52,244 nt of DNA from the NCBI GenBank assembly GCA_024234635.1, contig JACKNX010000022.1:1-52244 (forward strand), given 5' to 3'. The position numbers and the translations under genes were made by a program. Within the stretch, counting starts at the first letter, position 1, and each line of letters begins with the position of its first letter. This stretch comes from Pseudomonadales bacterium (GTDB taxonomy: Bacteria > Pseudomonadota > Gammaproteobacteria > Pseudomonadales > Azotimanducaceae). Below the pieces are notes generated by a model. That model had not been told where the DNA came from. It did not search any database and saw nothing but the letters and a program-made list of their open reading frames with translations. Below are positions 24,417 to 33,344 of this stretch, in pieces.

Positions 24417-25379
24417 TCAGGAAACCAGCACGGCCTTGCCGATCACTTCGCGATTGACGATGTGCCTGAGCGCCTGCGTGGTCTGCTCCATCGGCAGCAC
24501 GTGGGAGACATACGGGCGAATCTTGCCCGTTGCCAGCCAGTCCACCAGCACGGCGTTGTTGCGTGCTGCCCAGGCCGGATCGTGCCGGGCGAGCGCCCCC
24601 ACCGTGTAGCCGATGACTTCCGCGTCCTTGATGAGCAGGTGGTTGGTTTTTGCCAGCCCCGGCCTGCCACCCACGAAGCCGACGATGAGGATGCGGCCAA
24701 AAGGCGCGATACAGCGCATGGACTCATCGAATACGTCGGCGCCGACGGGATCGTAGATGACATCCGCGCCCCGTCCCCCGGTGAGTGCCTTCACCTCCTC
24801 CCGGAAGCCGTCGCTGTAGTTGATGGCGTGATCCGCGCCCAGTTCGCGCGCCACGGCGAGTTTCTCCGGCGTGCTGGCGGTGGCGATCACCCGGGCGCCC
24901 ATCAGCTTGCCCACGTCCACGGCGGCCAGACCCACGCCGCCCGCGGCGCCGTGCACCAGCAGTGTTTCTCCCGGCTGCAGTCTGCCGCGCTGCAGACCGT
25001 AGTACGCGGTGTGGTAGTTGGCGCGAAATGAAGCGGCGGCCACCAGATCCACGTGCGGCGGAAGTTTCGTTACGCGGGTCGCCGGTGTGAGCACGGTTTC
25101 CGCGCAGCCCCCCGGTGTCAGCACCTTGTCGCCCGGGGCGAAGCCCGCCACGCCGTCGCCCACATCCGTGACGATGCCAGCGCCCTCGCCGCCCACGACA
25201 AATGGCAGCGGTGGCTTCACCTGGTACTCTCCCCGCGTCATGAGGACGTCCGTGAAGGCGACACCCCGGGCCTTGATGTCGATACGCAGTTCACCCGCGC
25301 CGGGTTTGCCGGGGGCTTCCACCTCGCGAACCACCAGATCGTCGATGTCGGAAAGTTTCTCGCAGTACACTGCCTTCAT
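24417..25379 (-). CDS. NAD(P)H:quinone oxidoreductase family protein (medium-chain dehydrogenase/reductase)
   Basis: A 320-residue zinc-independent MDR protein. The N-terminal GroES-like domain runs to about residue 115, with VGGEGAGIVTDVGDGV as its signature. The Rossmann domain begins with HGAAGGVGLAAVDVGK. No structural or catalytic zinc cysteine cluster is visible. Such enzymes reduce quinones or enoyl compounds with NADPH in the cytoplasm. It is monocistronic on the minus strand, divergent from the FMN protein gene with 90 bp between the starts. Confidence 0.88.
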   Translation of the reverse strand: MKAVYCEKLSDIDDLVVREVEAPGKPGAGELRIDIKARGVAFTDVLMTRGEYQVKPPLPFVVGGEGAGIVTDVGDGVAGFAPGDKVLTPGGCAETVLTPATRVTKLPPHVDLVAAASFRANYHTAYYGLQRGRLQPGETLLVHGAAGGVGLAAVDVGKLMGARVIATASTPEKLAVARELGADHAINYSDGFREEVKALTGGRGADVIYDPVGADVFDESMRCIAPFGRILIVGFVGGRPGLAKTNHLLIKDAEVIGYTVGALARHDPAWAARNNAVLVDWLATGKIRPYVSHVLPMEQTTQALRHIVNREVIGKAVLVS

Positions 25380-25469
25380 TGCTGGCTCCGGGGTAAAAAC
25401 GGCATTCTGCCATGCGCACCGGGATGACCGGTTGCGCGGACGCCGGAACGAAAAGAAGGGGGACGTGGC

Positions 25470-26990
25470 GTGTTTACAGAATTCGTGAACAACGTGCTCG
25501 CCACCATGGCGTACCTGTTCGTGTGGACGCTGGGACTGACGGTAATCGTGGTTCTGGTGATGTTCGTCATCGACATCTCACAGACCACACACGCCGTGCG
25601 CCGGAATTTTCCGGTCATCGGCAGGTTCCGCTATTTCTTCGAGCACCTGGGCGAGTTCTTCCGCCCGTACTTTTTTGCGATGGACCGGGAGGAGATGCCG
25701 TTCAATCGCGCGGAGCGCGCCTGGGTCTACCGCGCGGCCAAGGGTGACGACCAGACGGTGGCGTTCGGCTCCACCCGCGATCTGCGTGTCCCCGGCACGG
25801 TGCTGTTCCTGAACTCCCCGGTTCCGGTGCTCGATGGCGATGCGGGCGATCTGCCGGAGGTCGTGATCGGGCCGCAGACCCGCCAGCCGTATGCGACGCG
25901 ACACTTCTTCCATGTTTCCGGCATGAGCTTCGGCGCCATCTCGAAGCCTGCGGTGCAGGCCCTCAGCGCCGGCGCCCGCCGTGCCGGCGTGTGGATGAAT
26001 ACCGGGGAAGGCGGGCTGTCGCCCTATCATCTGGAAGGCGGCGCTGACATCGTCTTCCAGATCGGCACGGCCAAATACGGTGTGCGCGATGCGCAGGGGT
26101 ATCTGTCCGACGAACGGCTGCGCGCCATTGCCGAGCACGCGCAGGTCCGTATGTTCGAGCTCAAACTCAGCCAGGGCGCCAAACCCGGCAAAGGCGGCAT
26201 CCTGCCTGGCGTGAAGGTGACCGAGGAGATTGCGCGCATCCGCTTCATCGCGCCCGGCCAGGATTCGCTCAGCCCGAACCGGCATCCCGAAATCCAGTCC
26301 GTGGACGATCTGCTCGACGTCATCGGGCATATCCGGGAGGTAACAGGCAAGCCCACGGGCTTCAAGGCGGTGATCGGCGCGCATGACTGGCTCGACGAAC
26401 TGTGTGAGGCGATCAGGCGTCGCGGCAGGGAACATGCGCCGGACTTCATCACCGTGGACAGTGGCGATGGTGGCACCGGCGCGGCGCCGCTCAGTCTCAT
26501 CGATTCCGTGGGCCTGCCGCTCAAGGAGGGCCTGCCGCTGGTTGTCGATGCGCTGATCCGGCACGGTCTGCGCGACCGTGTGAAGGTGATTGCCAGCGGC
26601 AAGATGATCACACCTACGCCGGTGGCGTGGGCGCTGTGCATGGGAGCGGATTTTGTGGTCTCCGCGCGGGGCTTCATGTTCGCACTCGGCTGCATCCAGT
26701 CCCTGCAGTGCAACAAGAATACGTGCCCCACGGGTATCACCACCCATGATCAGCGATTGCAGCGCGGCCTGGTGCTTCCTGACAAGACGGAGCGGGTGCA
26801 CCGCTACGCCGAGGCCATGCACCACGAAGTATCGATCATCGCGCACTCGTGCGGCCTGCCCAGTCCTCGTGGCTTTGGGCGGCGGCACGTGCGGATCGTG
26901 CAGGCGAACGGGCTGTCAGTGCCGCTGGTACAGCTGCACCCCGAGCCGACCACGCTGCACGGCGTGAGAAGCGAACAGGCAAGCGGATGA
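25470..26990 (+). CDS. Membrane-anchored FMN-binding glutamate synthase-like protein
   Basis: A 506-residue protein with the FMN/Fe-S central barrel of glutamate synthase but without the N-terminal amidotransferase domain. Residues about 13-36 form one transmembrane segment. The barrel shows VSGMSFGAISKPAV, NTGEGGLSPYHL and TVDSGDGGTGAAP. Cys408, Cys414 and Cys419 (C-x5-C-x4-C) match the 3Fe-4S ligands of glutamate synthase. No GltD-type partner is nearby. Start GTG 25470 follows AAGGGGG. The electron acceptor and substrate are unknown. The P450 gene begins 23 bp after the stop, probably in the same transcript. Confidence 0.88.
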   Translation: MFTEFVNNVLATMAYLFVWTLGLTVIVVLVMFVIDISQTTHAVRRNFPVIGRFRYFFEHLGEFFRPYFFAMDREEMPFNRAERAWVYRAAKGDDQTVAFGSTRDLRVPGTVLFLNSPVPVLDGDAGDLPEVVIGPQTRQPYATRHFFHVSGMSFGAISKPAVQALSAGARRAGVWMNTGEGGLSPYHLEGGADIVFQIGTAKYGVRDAQGYLSDERLRAIAEHAQVRMFELKLSQGAKPGKGGILPGVKVTEEIARIRFIAPGQDSLSPNRHPEIQSVDDLLDVIGHIREVTGKPTGFKAVIGAHDWLDELCEAIRRRGREHAPDFITVDSGDGGTGAAPLSLIDSVGLPLKEGLPLVVDALIRHGLRDRVKVIASGKMITPTPVAWALCMGADFVVSARGFMFALGCIQSLQCNKNTCPTGITTHDQRLQRGLVLPDKTERVHRYAEAMHHEVSIIAHSCGLPSPRGFGRRHVRIVQANGLSVPLVQLHPEPTTLHGVRSEQASG

Positions 26991-27012
26991 AATTTCTTAG
27001 ACGGGAGAGAAC

Positions 27013-28338
27013 ATGACTGACAAGACACCCAACCATTCCTTGAGTCCACAGCGTTGTCCGGTAACGCTGGCCGACATAGATCTGTTCGCAGAGGGCGCCC
27101 AGGAACACTGGTATGAGGCGTATCCGATTCTTCACGCCGAAGCGCCGGTGCTGCGGTTGCCGGGCGAGGGTATGTATCCGGATACGGACGGCTACGTGCT
27201 CACCCGCTATGAAGACATCAACACCGTGGTCAAGGACCCCGTGCGCTTTCCGCCCACGCTGTCGCTGGGCATCCAGGCCCTGCTGGACTCGGGTGTGCCG
27301 CCGGAAGAGGCGCCGCTCACCAATGCCATGCTGGCGTCGATGGCAACGCTCAGGCCGACCAACGAGTTGTATCGAACGCACCGTCAGGAGCTGACGGACC
27401 CGTGGGTGGGACCGGGGGCGAGTCGCCACACGGAGATGATCGCCCGCCATGCCAACGCGCTGATCGATGACTGGATCGACCGCGGTGAGATGGATTTCAT
27501 CCATGAATTTGCGCGCCCGCTGCCGCAGCGGGTGATGGCTTCCGTGCTCGGCTTCCCCCAGGAAGACATTCCGCGTCTGGCAGAGTGGGGGACCGCTCAG
27601 GTGGAGGCTTTCGTACACGGCAGGACGCATCGCAACCTGCTTACCGACGATCAGATCAGGGCCCAGTTCGAGAAGCTGGATGGCTTCAAGGAATACGTGT
27701 ACGCGTGGGTGAAGGAAAAACGCGCCAACCCGAAAGACGACATGATCAGCTGGCTGTGCCAGGTCGAATATCAGGCGCTGGGCCGCAAACTGACGGACCT
27801 CGAGGTGAACGGCGTGGTGTACGCCATGCTCATCGGCGGTCTGGAAACCACCCAGTACGCCCTGGAGGAGCAGGCGCAGCTGCTGTGCGAGAACCCGCAG
27901 TACTTCCAGCAACTGAAGGCCAATCGGGATCTCGTGCGGCCGTTCACGGAGGAATGCATGCGGCTGCGCTCACCCACCCAGGGGCTGTCGACGCGGATAT
28001 GCAGCCAGGACGAGGTCTTCCAGGGGGTGCCGGTGCCGAAGGGCTCGCTGCTGCATCTTCGATTCGGCGCCGGCAACGTGGATCCGAAAGAGTGGGAATG
28101 TCCCTATGAGATGCGTCTGGACCGCAAGGCGGTTACCCGCCACGTGGCATTCTCCGCGGGGCCGCGTGTGTGCCCGGGAGCAGGTATCTCCCGGGTGGAA
28201 CAGACCGTCGCATGGAATTGCCTGCTCGATCGGCTGGACGCTCTGGAGTACGGTGAGGGCAATACCTTCGAGCACCAGCCCGGGATCATGCTGGGCACGC
28301 TGAGCCTGAAGTTGAGGTTCCGCAGGGCGGCGGGCTGA
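27013..28338 (+). CDS. Cytochrome P450
   Basis: A 441-residue soluble bacterial P450. The I-helix motif GGLETT is at residues 275-280, the K-helix E-x-x-R is Glu314-Arg317, and the heme loop FSAGPRVCPGAG places the thiolate ligand at Cys387. The heme loop has Ser-Ala in place of the common Gly-x pair, a small deviation. It would hydroxylate a hydrophobic substrate using ferredoxin-delivered electrons, but no ferredoxin or ferredoxin reductase is seen in the window. ATG 27013 follows GGGAGAG. It sits between the glutamate-synthase-like and Rieske genes. Confidence 0.95.
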   Translation: MTDKTPNHSLSPQRCPVTLADIDLFAEGAQEHWYEAYPILHAEAPVLRLPGEGMYPDTDGYVLTRYEDINTVVKDPVRFPPTLSLGIQALLDSGVPPEEAPLTNAMLASMATLRPTNELYRTHRQELTDPWVGPGASRHTEMIARHANALIDDWIDRGEMDFIHEFARPLPQRVMASVLGFPQEDIPRLAEWGTAQVEAFVHGRTHRNLLTDDQIRAQFEKLDGFKEYVYAWVKEKRANPKDDMISWLCQVEYQALGRKLTDLEVNGVVYAMLIGGLETTQYALEEQAQLLCENPQYFQQLKANRDLVRPFTEECMRLRSPTQGLSTRICSQDEVFQGVPVPKGSLLHLRFGAGNVDPKEWECPYEMRLDRKAVTRHVAFSAGPRVCPGAGISRVEQTVAWNCLLDRLDALEYGEGNTFEHQPGIMLGTLSLKLRFRRAAG

Positions 28339-28436
28339 AGAGCGGGTATTGAATTGCCGGGTGCAAATTCCGGAAATCCACGGTAGATTTATACAGGAAA
28401 GTAAGAATCTCCCAGGTCAATATATCGGAGGGCGAG

Positions 28437-29798
28437 ATGGCAGAGGCGAGAGTTCTTGACACATGGCCGCATCAGCAGACGCGGGGCCATACCATTCCGG
28501 GTAACCGTTACACCTCCCAGGAATTCTTCCAGAAGGAATGGGAAGGCATGTGGACCAAGGTCTGGCTGTTGCTGGGCCGCGAGTCGCAGCTACCCAATCC
28601 GGGTGACTGGCAGAAGGAGGAAGTCGGGCCGGAAGAAATTCTGATGGTTCGCCAGAAGGATGGCGGCATCAAGGCGTTCTACAACGTCTGCCAGCACCGG
28701 GGTAACCCGCTGGTGGAAGGCGAGCGCGGACACGTGCTCAGCCGCTTCGTTTGCAAATACCACAGCTGGGCTTTCCTGCCGGACGGCACGCTCAACTTTG
28801 CGCCGGACAAGGATGATTTCCCCGAAGGCAATCCCTGCGACAACGTGCGTCTGGAAGAAGTGCGCTGCGAAAGCTTCGCCGGCTTCATCTGGGTGAACAT
28901 GGATCCCAACTGCAAGCCGCTGAAGGAGTTCCTGGGACCAATCTGGGACGAATGGAATGCGCGGGAAATCCACAAGTGGAAGCGCGTGATGGCGAACACC
29001 ATGTGGCTGCCCTGCAACTGGAAGGTGGTGCTCGACAACTTCAACGAGTCGTACCACGTACCGACGGTGCACATGGCGGCAACGCCGGATACCGATCGCA
29101 AGAAGATCCGCGGCGCGATCAACACCTACTACAAGGAAACCCGTTTCGACCTGTCGGACGAAGGCCACAACCGCATGGTGATGAAAGGCGGTTACGGTGG
29201 TGGTCAGACGGACAAGGAAGGCAACATCATCGACCCGTTGAAGAGCCTTCTGGAGTACTGGGAGGTTGATCCCGCCCAGTACAAGGGCCGTCCGGAAGAT
29301 ACCCGCGATGCGCTGATCGAAGCGAAGCGCCGGCTCGGCCCGGAACGCGGTTTCACGCACTACCCCAAAGTGCCGGACGAGCAGCTAACGGACGCATTCC
29401 ATTACACGGTGTTCCCCAACTTTGCGGTATCCGTGTGGTCCGACGGTTTCCATTTCCTGCGTGCGCGGCCGCACTACAAGGATCCGGAACAGTGCCTGTT
29501 CGACAACTGGTGGTACTCCAGCCCCGCGTCGCTGGATGCGCCGTCGCTGCAGCGCTCCAGCGCCGGTTTCTCGAAAGAGATGAACCCGGAGACCGGGGAA
29601 GTTGATGTCACCATGCTCACTTTCGGGGTGGACTCGATCGGGCCCGCCATCGAAGAAGACGTGACGGTGTTTGTCACTCAGCAGCGTGGGTTCCGCTCCC
29701 GCGGCTTCAAGGGCGTGTACCTGGCGGCTCAGGAAACGCGCATACGCCGTTACCACGAGCTCATCGATGACTACATCGAAGGGCGTCTGCCGAAGTAA
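28437..29798 (+). CDS. Rieske 2Fe-2S aromatic-ring-hydroxylating oxygenase, alpha subunit
   Basis: A 453-residue oxygenase. The Rieske cluster ligands are Cys85-x-His87 and Cys106-x2-His109 (CQHRG, CKYHSW). The mononuclear iron site is marked by Asp200 and by His207 and His212 (ESYHVPTVH). This organisation fits the alpha subunit of ring-hydroxylating or O-demethylating oxygenases. No small beta subunit or reductase gene is adjacent. ATG 28437 has GGAGGG upstream. A strong terminator follows. The substrate is unknown; P450 and acyl-CoA enzymes nearby suggest terpenoid, steroid or aromatic catabolism. Confidence 0.95.
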   Translation: MAEARVLDTWPHQQTRGHTIPGNRYTSQEFFQKEWEGMWTKVWLLLGRESQLPNPGDWQKEEVGPEEILMVRQKDGGIKAFYNVCQHRGNPLVEGERGHVLSRFVCKYHSWAFLPDGTLNFAPDKDDFPEGNPCDNVRLEEVRCESFAGFIWVNMDPNCKPLKEFLGPIWDEWNAREIHKWKRVMANTMWLPCNWKVVLDNFNESYHVPTVHMAATPDTDRKKIRGAINTYYKETRFDLSDEGHNRMVMKGGYGGGQTDKEGNIIDPLKSLLEYWEVDPAQYKGRPEDTRDALIEAKRRLGPERGFTHYPKVPDEQLTDAFHYTVFPNFAVSVWSDGFHFLRARPHYKDPEQCLFDNWWYSSPASLDAPSLQRSSAGFSKEMNPETGEVDVTMLTFGVDSIGPAIEEDVTVFVTQQRGFRSRGFKGVYLAAQETRIRRYHELIDDYIEGRLPK

Positions 29799-29818
29799 CG
29801 TCCCTCGGGGAGTCAGAC

Positions 29819-29842
29819 AAGCGCGGCTACGGCCGCGCTTTT
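29819..29842 (+). terminator. Rho-independent terminator after the Rieske gene
   Basis: AAGCGCGGC (29819-29827) pairs with GCCGCGCTT (29832-29840) around a 4-nt TACG loop, and a TTTT run (29839-29842) completes it. It begins 21 bp past the Rieske stop. This is the clearest intrinsic terminator in the window and closes the glutamate-synthase-like/P450/Rieske unit. Confidence 0.8.
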
Positions 29843-30145
29843 CGCATGTGGTGATGGCTGCACGGTGGGTGGATCCCGACGCCTGAAACATGCGACCTCG
29901 GACGGGCTGCCGTACCGGGTGACCGTCATGGCCTGCGTATCGTCTGGCCAGGGCGTTTTGCGTTTTGCCCGTGATCTCAGCAGGGCAGGATGTTTCGTTC
30001 AATGACGAAGCGTCCGGGGCCGGTCCCTGCGAAACGCTCAAACAGGCGAGCGAACACGTGATGGCACGCTGCGGGTTCACCCGACGACAGTGCTTCGCGA
30101 CGGCGGCCTCGTCAGGGACAATTCCGTGTGCGCGCGGCGTCCGGG

Positions 30146-30172
30146 TTGCCCAGATTGCCCAGATTGCCCAAA
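30146..30172 (+). repeat. Three tandem 9-nt repeats (TTGCCCAGA)
   Basis: TTGCCCAGA occurs at 30146-30154 and 30155-30163, followed by a one-base variant TTGCCCAAA at 30164-30172. The repeat lies just before the DUF2127 start at 30186. Read in the DUF2127 frame it encodes a CPDCPDCPKC-like run, so either it is a 5' leader repeat or the protein starts at 30090 with a Cys-rich leader. Confidence 0.6.
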
Positions 30173-30185
30173 GTGCGTAGAAGTG

Positions 30186-30674
30186 ATGTCAGGGAAGCCG
30201 ATCAACAGTACACACCGACTGGTCCGGGGCGTGGCGGCGTTCGAGGCGTTCAAAGGCGTCCTTGCGCTTCTGGCTGCTTCCGGGCTTTTCCTGTTGCTGC
30301 ATGAGGACCTGCATCGCTTTGCAATCCGATTGGTGGAACACGCGCATCTCAATCCAGCCGCACGCTATCCCGGGATCTTCATCGCGGCGATGAGTGATCT
30401 GGGCAACGCCCGGCTGGTGCTACTGGCGCTTGGCGCGATGGCGTATGCGCTGGTGCGGTTCGTGGAGGCGTATGGTCTGTTTCGGGAAGCCGCGTGGGCG
30501 GAGGTGCTTGCGGCGGCCTCCGGGCTCGTGTACCTGCCGTTCGAAGCAGTTGCGCTCATGCGCGGCGAAGGCTGGCTGAGTGTTGCTGCAATCATCGTCA
30601 ATGTGCTGATCGTGGCGATCATGCTGACTGCCCTGGTCAGGCGCCGGAGCCGGCCGGTCCCGGCACGGGACTGA
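30186..30674 (+). CDS. DUF2127 family membrane protein
   Basis: A 162-residue protein with about four hydrophobic segments. HLNPAARYPGIF, then LGNARLVLLALGAMAYALVR, then FVEAYGLFREAAWAEVLA are characteristic of DUF2127 proteins, inner-membrane proteins without known function. ATG 30186 was chosen as it precedes the conserved region; an upstream start at 30090 would add a Cys-rich leader. It converges with the deacylase gene 28 bp away and has no obvious operon partner. Confidence 0.8.
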   Translation: MSGKPINSTHRLVRGVAAFEAFKGVLALLAASGLFLLLHEDLHRFAIRLVEHAHLNPAARYPGIFIAAMSDLGNARLVLLALGAMAYALVRFVEAYGLFREAAWAEVLAAASGLVYLPFEAVALMRGEGWLSVAAIIVNVLIVAIMLTALVRRRSRPVPARD

Positions 30675-30702
30675 TGGCCCTGACAGGCTGTCGCCCCGTC
30701 GG

Positions 30703-31749
30703 TCACTGGACCGGCGGCGGGTGGCCCGTAGGAGTTGCTTTCCGCGGTGACAGCGGCGCCATCAGGTAACACAGGCAGTCCTGCCGAACCACGTCCGGAT
30801 CCGTGGTGTACATCGCTGGTACCACGTCGCGCGCGAATCGCACGTGCGGCCCTTCCTGATAGAAGAACTGGTCCGTCACGTTCCGGTGCCCGGGATCGAG
30901 TACCTGTATCGTCTCCTGAAACGGACGCTGCGTGTAGGCGAATTCGGTATGCCGCGGCACCGCGTGGAAATTCACCGCTTCCATGCCTCCCGTCAGCACC
31001 AGTGGCGCCGGCGGGCCAGTACCTGCAAACGAAAAGGCGACATCAGGATTGATGTGTACCCGCGCCAGGGACGTATAGAGCGTCAGACCGTCGTGCGAGG
31101 GTGTCAGTGAAGGCGCGGCGGTAACGCGACGCAACAGGTCCTCCGCGAGATCGTCGCTGTGCGGATCGTTGATGGGGCCGAGCTCCACCGCGATGCTCGG
31201 GCAGTGCTGCTGCGTGGCACGCGTCAGCACGCTGTCCGGCTCCTCCACGTACACAGCCTTGTCAGAGAACAGATAGGCCAGGCTCCGGTTGGCGTCGCTG
31301 AGGTCCGTGAGCACGCTGTAGTGCGGATTGCGTCCGGTGTTGTTGTGCAGGTCGATGGCGGCTGCCAGCGGTTCCGACACGACGTGGTTCAGGACGCTGG
31401 CCGCAAATGCCGCGTAAGGCGGGTCGGCGTTTTTCCAGATGCGATTGAAATCCGGCTCGCCAGGCAGGTGCCGTACGCCGGCGGCGGCAGCGGCTACATT
31501 GCCCAGGAACACCAGCAGCGGTCGCCGTGGCAGGTCACCGCGGCCGAGCAGCCGGCAGAGCGCCGTCCAGCCGCTGGTTTCGTTGCCGTGCAGCAGGGTG
31601 GAAACGAACAGCGGCAATATCGTCTGTTCGCCGGCGATACGCAGCAGTGTCGGACCACCCAGCACGCGCTCGAGATCGCGGGCGGGCGTATGGAAGAGGC
31701 TGTCCGGCACGTGTTCGAGTACGCGCAGGCGCGGCGCGGGTGGGCTCAT
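30703..31749 (-). CDS. Succinylglutamate desuccinylase/aspartoacylase family zinc hydrolase
   Basis: A 348-residue M14-type zinc deacylase. LLHGNETSGW supplies the H-x-x-E ligands, and AIDLHNNTG supplies the third histidine. VELGPI near the centre is also typical. The family removes acyl groups from N-acyl amino acids or trims alpha/gamma-linked peptides. It starts at ATG 31749, 7 bp past the stop of the GCS2 gene, so the two are an operon. The pairing suggests acting on a gamma-glutamyl or N-acyl amino acid made by its neighbour; this is inference. Confidence 0.85.
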   Translation of the reverse strand: MSPPAPRLRVLEHVPDSLFHTPARDLERVLGGPTLLRIAGEQTILPLFVSTLLHGNETSGWTALCRLLGRGDLPRRPLLVFLGNVAAAAAGVRHLPGEPDFNRIWKNADPPYAAFAASVLNHVVSEPLAAAIDLHNNTGRNPHYSVLTDLSDANRSLAYLFSDKAVYVEEPDSVLTRATQQHCPSIAVELGPINDPHSDDLAEDLLRRVTAAPSLTPSHDGLTLYTSLARVHINPDVAFSFAGTGPPAPLVLTGGMEAVNFHAVPRHTEFAYTQRPFQETIQVLDPGHRNVTDQFFYQEGPHVRFARDVVPAMYTTDPDVVRQDCLCYLMAPLSPRKATPTGHPPPVQ

Positions 31750-31756
31750 GTTGCAA

Positions 31757-33184
31757 TCATAGCGGCCAGGTATGGACGGGGTCGCCGCCATCCTGCAGTT
31801 CCCGGTAGCGCAGCACCAGTTCGTGCAGGCTGGCATCGTTCATCGTCAGCCAGCGGCGTTGCCAGGCCGAGCCGTTCTGGGAGTTGTCCACGCGCGCGGC
31901 GATGATACCCAGATGGTCCTCGATCTCTCGGTCGGGTATATCCATCGATGCCAGGCCGCGACGGGCCAGTGGCAGCAGTTCATCCGCGATCAGCCGGCGC
32001 AGGCCGGTCGCGCGCAGGCTTCCCTGCGCGTCCGGCCATACCACCTGGGCGTTCAATCCGTACCTTGCGGCCTTGTAGAAGTTGTCGCGGGCATCGGCGA
32101 ACGGTAATTGTGTTTCCGGAGGAACGACCTGCAACCCGAGCCCGCGTACCAGGCCAAAGTAGAATGCCGCGTTGGCGATGCAGTCGCGCGTGGTAGGGCC
32201 TGCGCTGACCACGCGATGTTCGATGCGCAGGTGCACCTGGCCATCGAAGTCGAAGCCGATCAGGGGGCGGTTCCAGCGCCACACGGTGCCGTTGTGGAAA
32301 CGTACGTGCGCAAACCGCGCCGGCGGGGTGTCCTGCACCATTGGGATGAGGATCAGATGTTCCCGCTGGTTCTCCTCGAAGATCTCCAGCAACGACTCCC
32401 GAATGTAGCCATCGCCAAAACTGACGCGGGCCGGGTACCGATCGCCCACGTCCACCGCCTGTTCGAACAGCGGTATGCGCGATTCGTCCCACAACAGGTG
32501 GCCGAACAGCAACGGCGAATTGGCGCCAGCAGCAACTGTTGCCGCGGAGGCGATCATGCTGGCATTGAAATCCCGAACCGCCTGGGGTGGGCGACACTGC
32601 AGGTGGATCTGGAACGACGTGGTGGCTGCTTCCAGCATCACGTCGTGGTGGTGAAGTCGCAGCGGCTGATCGCCTTCGATATTGATGGTGAGATCACGCC
32701 CATCGCGCAGCGCCATGACCCGATCGTTCAGTGACTGGTAACGCATCATGGCGGACATGCTGTGGGCATCGAACAGGGCCTGCGTGGCGGTCGGCAGGGT
32801 ACCGATGGCGAGGATATAGGCGTTCAGCCCGGAAGCGGTGCGACGGCAGGCGCTCCAGGTGGCGTCCAGCTCGTCATGCAGGCGGGTGAACACACGCCCG
32901 GTCAGCGCCGAAGGGCTGCCGTTCAGTTCCACGTTGAACTTTGCCAGTTCCGGCACGACCAGCGGGCTGTGCAGACGGTCGAGAAAGCGGTCGTTTTCGG
33001 GCAGGGCATTGCCCTGTTTGTCGATCAGCCAGGCTTCGAGTTCGAAGCCGGCCGTGTCGCCACGCGGCGATAACTCGCCGCGATCGAACTGCCGGCGCAG
33101 CAGCGAGGTTTCTTCGTCCAGCCGTTCGCGAAAGCGGGTGAAGTCCTCGGCGGAAAAGAAGCGGTGTGAGATTTCGTCGCCCAT
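31757..33184 (-). CDS. Glutamate-cysteine ligase family 2 (GCS2) protein
   Basis: A 475-residue ATP-dependent carboxylate-amine ligase of the GCS2 family. The N-terminal GFELEAWLID carries the acidic ATP/Mg-binding strand, KFNVELNGSP and TSFQIHLQC follow, and the C-terminal part has RIEHRV. Family members join glutamate to cysteine or another amine. It is longer than the roughly 370-residue YbdK type. Its partner is a zinc deacylase 7 bp downstream, and an amino-acid-like permease lies divergently upstream. True gamma-glutamylcysteine synthesis is possible but not proven. Confidence 0.85.
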   Translation of the reverse strand: MGDEISHRFFSAEDFTRFRERLDEETSLLRRQFDRGELSPRGDTAGFELEAWLIDKQGNALPENDRFLDRLHSPLVVPELAKFNVELNGSPSALTGRVFTRLHDELDATWSACRRTASGLNAYILAIGTLPTATQALFDAHSMSAMMRYQSLNDRVMALRDGRDLTINIEGDQPLRLHHHDVMLEAATTSFQIHLQCRPPQAVRDFNASMIASAATVAAGANSPLLFGHLLWDESRIPLFEQAVDVGDRYPARVSFGDGYIRESLLEIFEENQREHLILIPMVQDTPPARFAHVRFHNGTVWRWNRPLIGFDFDGQVHLRIEHRVVSAGPTTRDCIANAAFYFGLVRGLGLQVVPPETQLPFADARDNFYKAARYGLNAQVVWPDAQGSLRATGLRRLIADELLPLARRGLASMDIPDREIEDHLGIIAARVDNSQNGSAWQRRWLTMNDASLHELVLRYRELQDGGDPVHTWPL

Positions 33185-33344
33185 CCGGCAACGCTATTTT
33201 CTGGCGGCCCCGCCACGCAATCAGCGGTTTCCCCGATGCACTTCGGTTTTTCCGGCTGCGTCGCCAGCGCGGGTGGAGTAGCTTAGACGGTTGACCCCAG
33301 CCTTGGAGACCGGTTCGTCCCGTCGGACGGAGCCAGCGCTGACG

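Larger units (their letters stand above)
29799..30185. other. Intergenic region: terminator, then no clear gene, then tandem repeat
   Basis: This 387-bp stretch holds the Rieske-gene terminator at its left end (29819-29842) and a triple 9-nt repeat at its right end (30146-30172). Between them I see no recognisable coding sequence on either strand. A start at 30090 would extend the DUF2127 gene by 32 codons through the repeat. The promoter of the DUF2127 gene must lie here but was not resolved. Confidence 0.4.

Noticed and set aside
25578..26888. A 436-codon minus-strand frame opposite the glutamate-synthase-like gene
   Set aside because: Composition is random-looking; the plus strand carries the FMN and Fe-S motifs.
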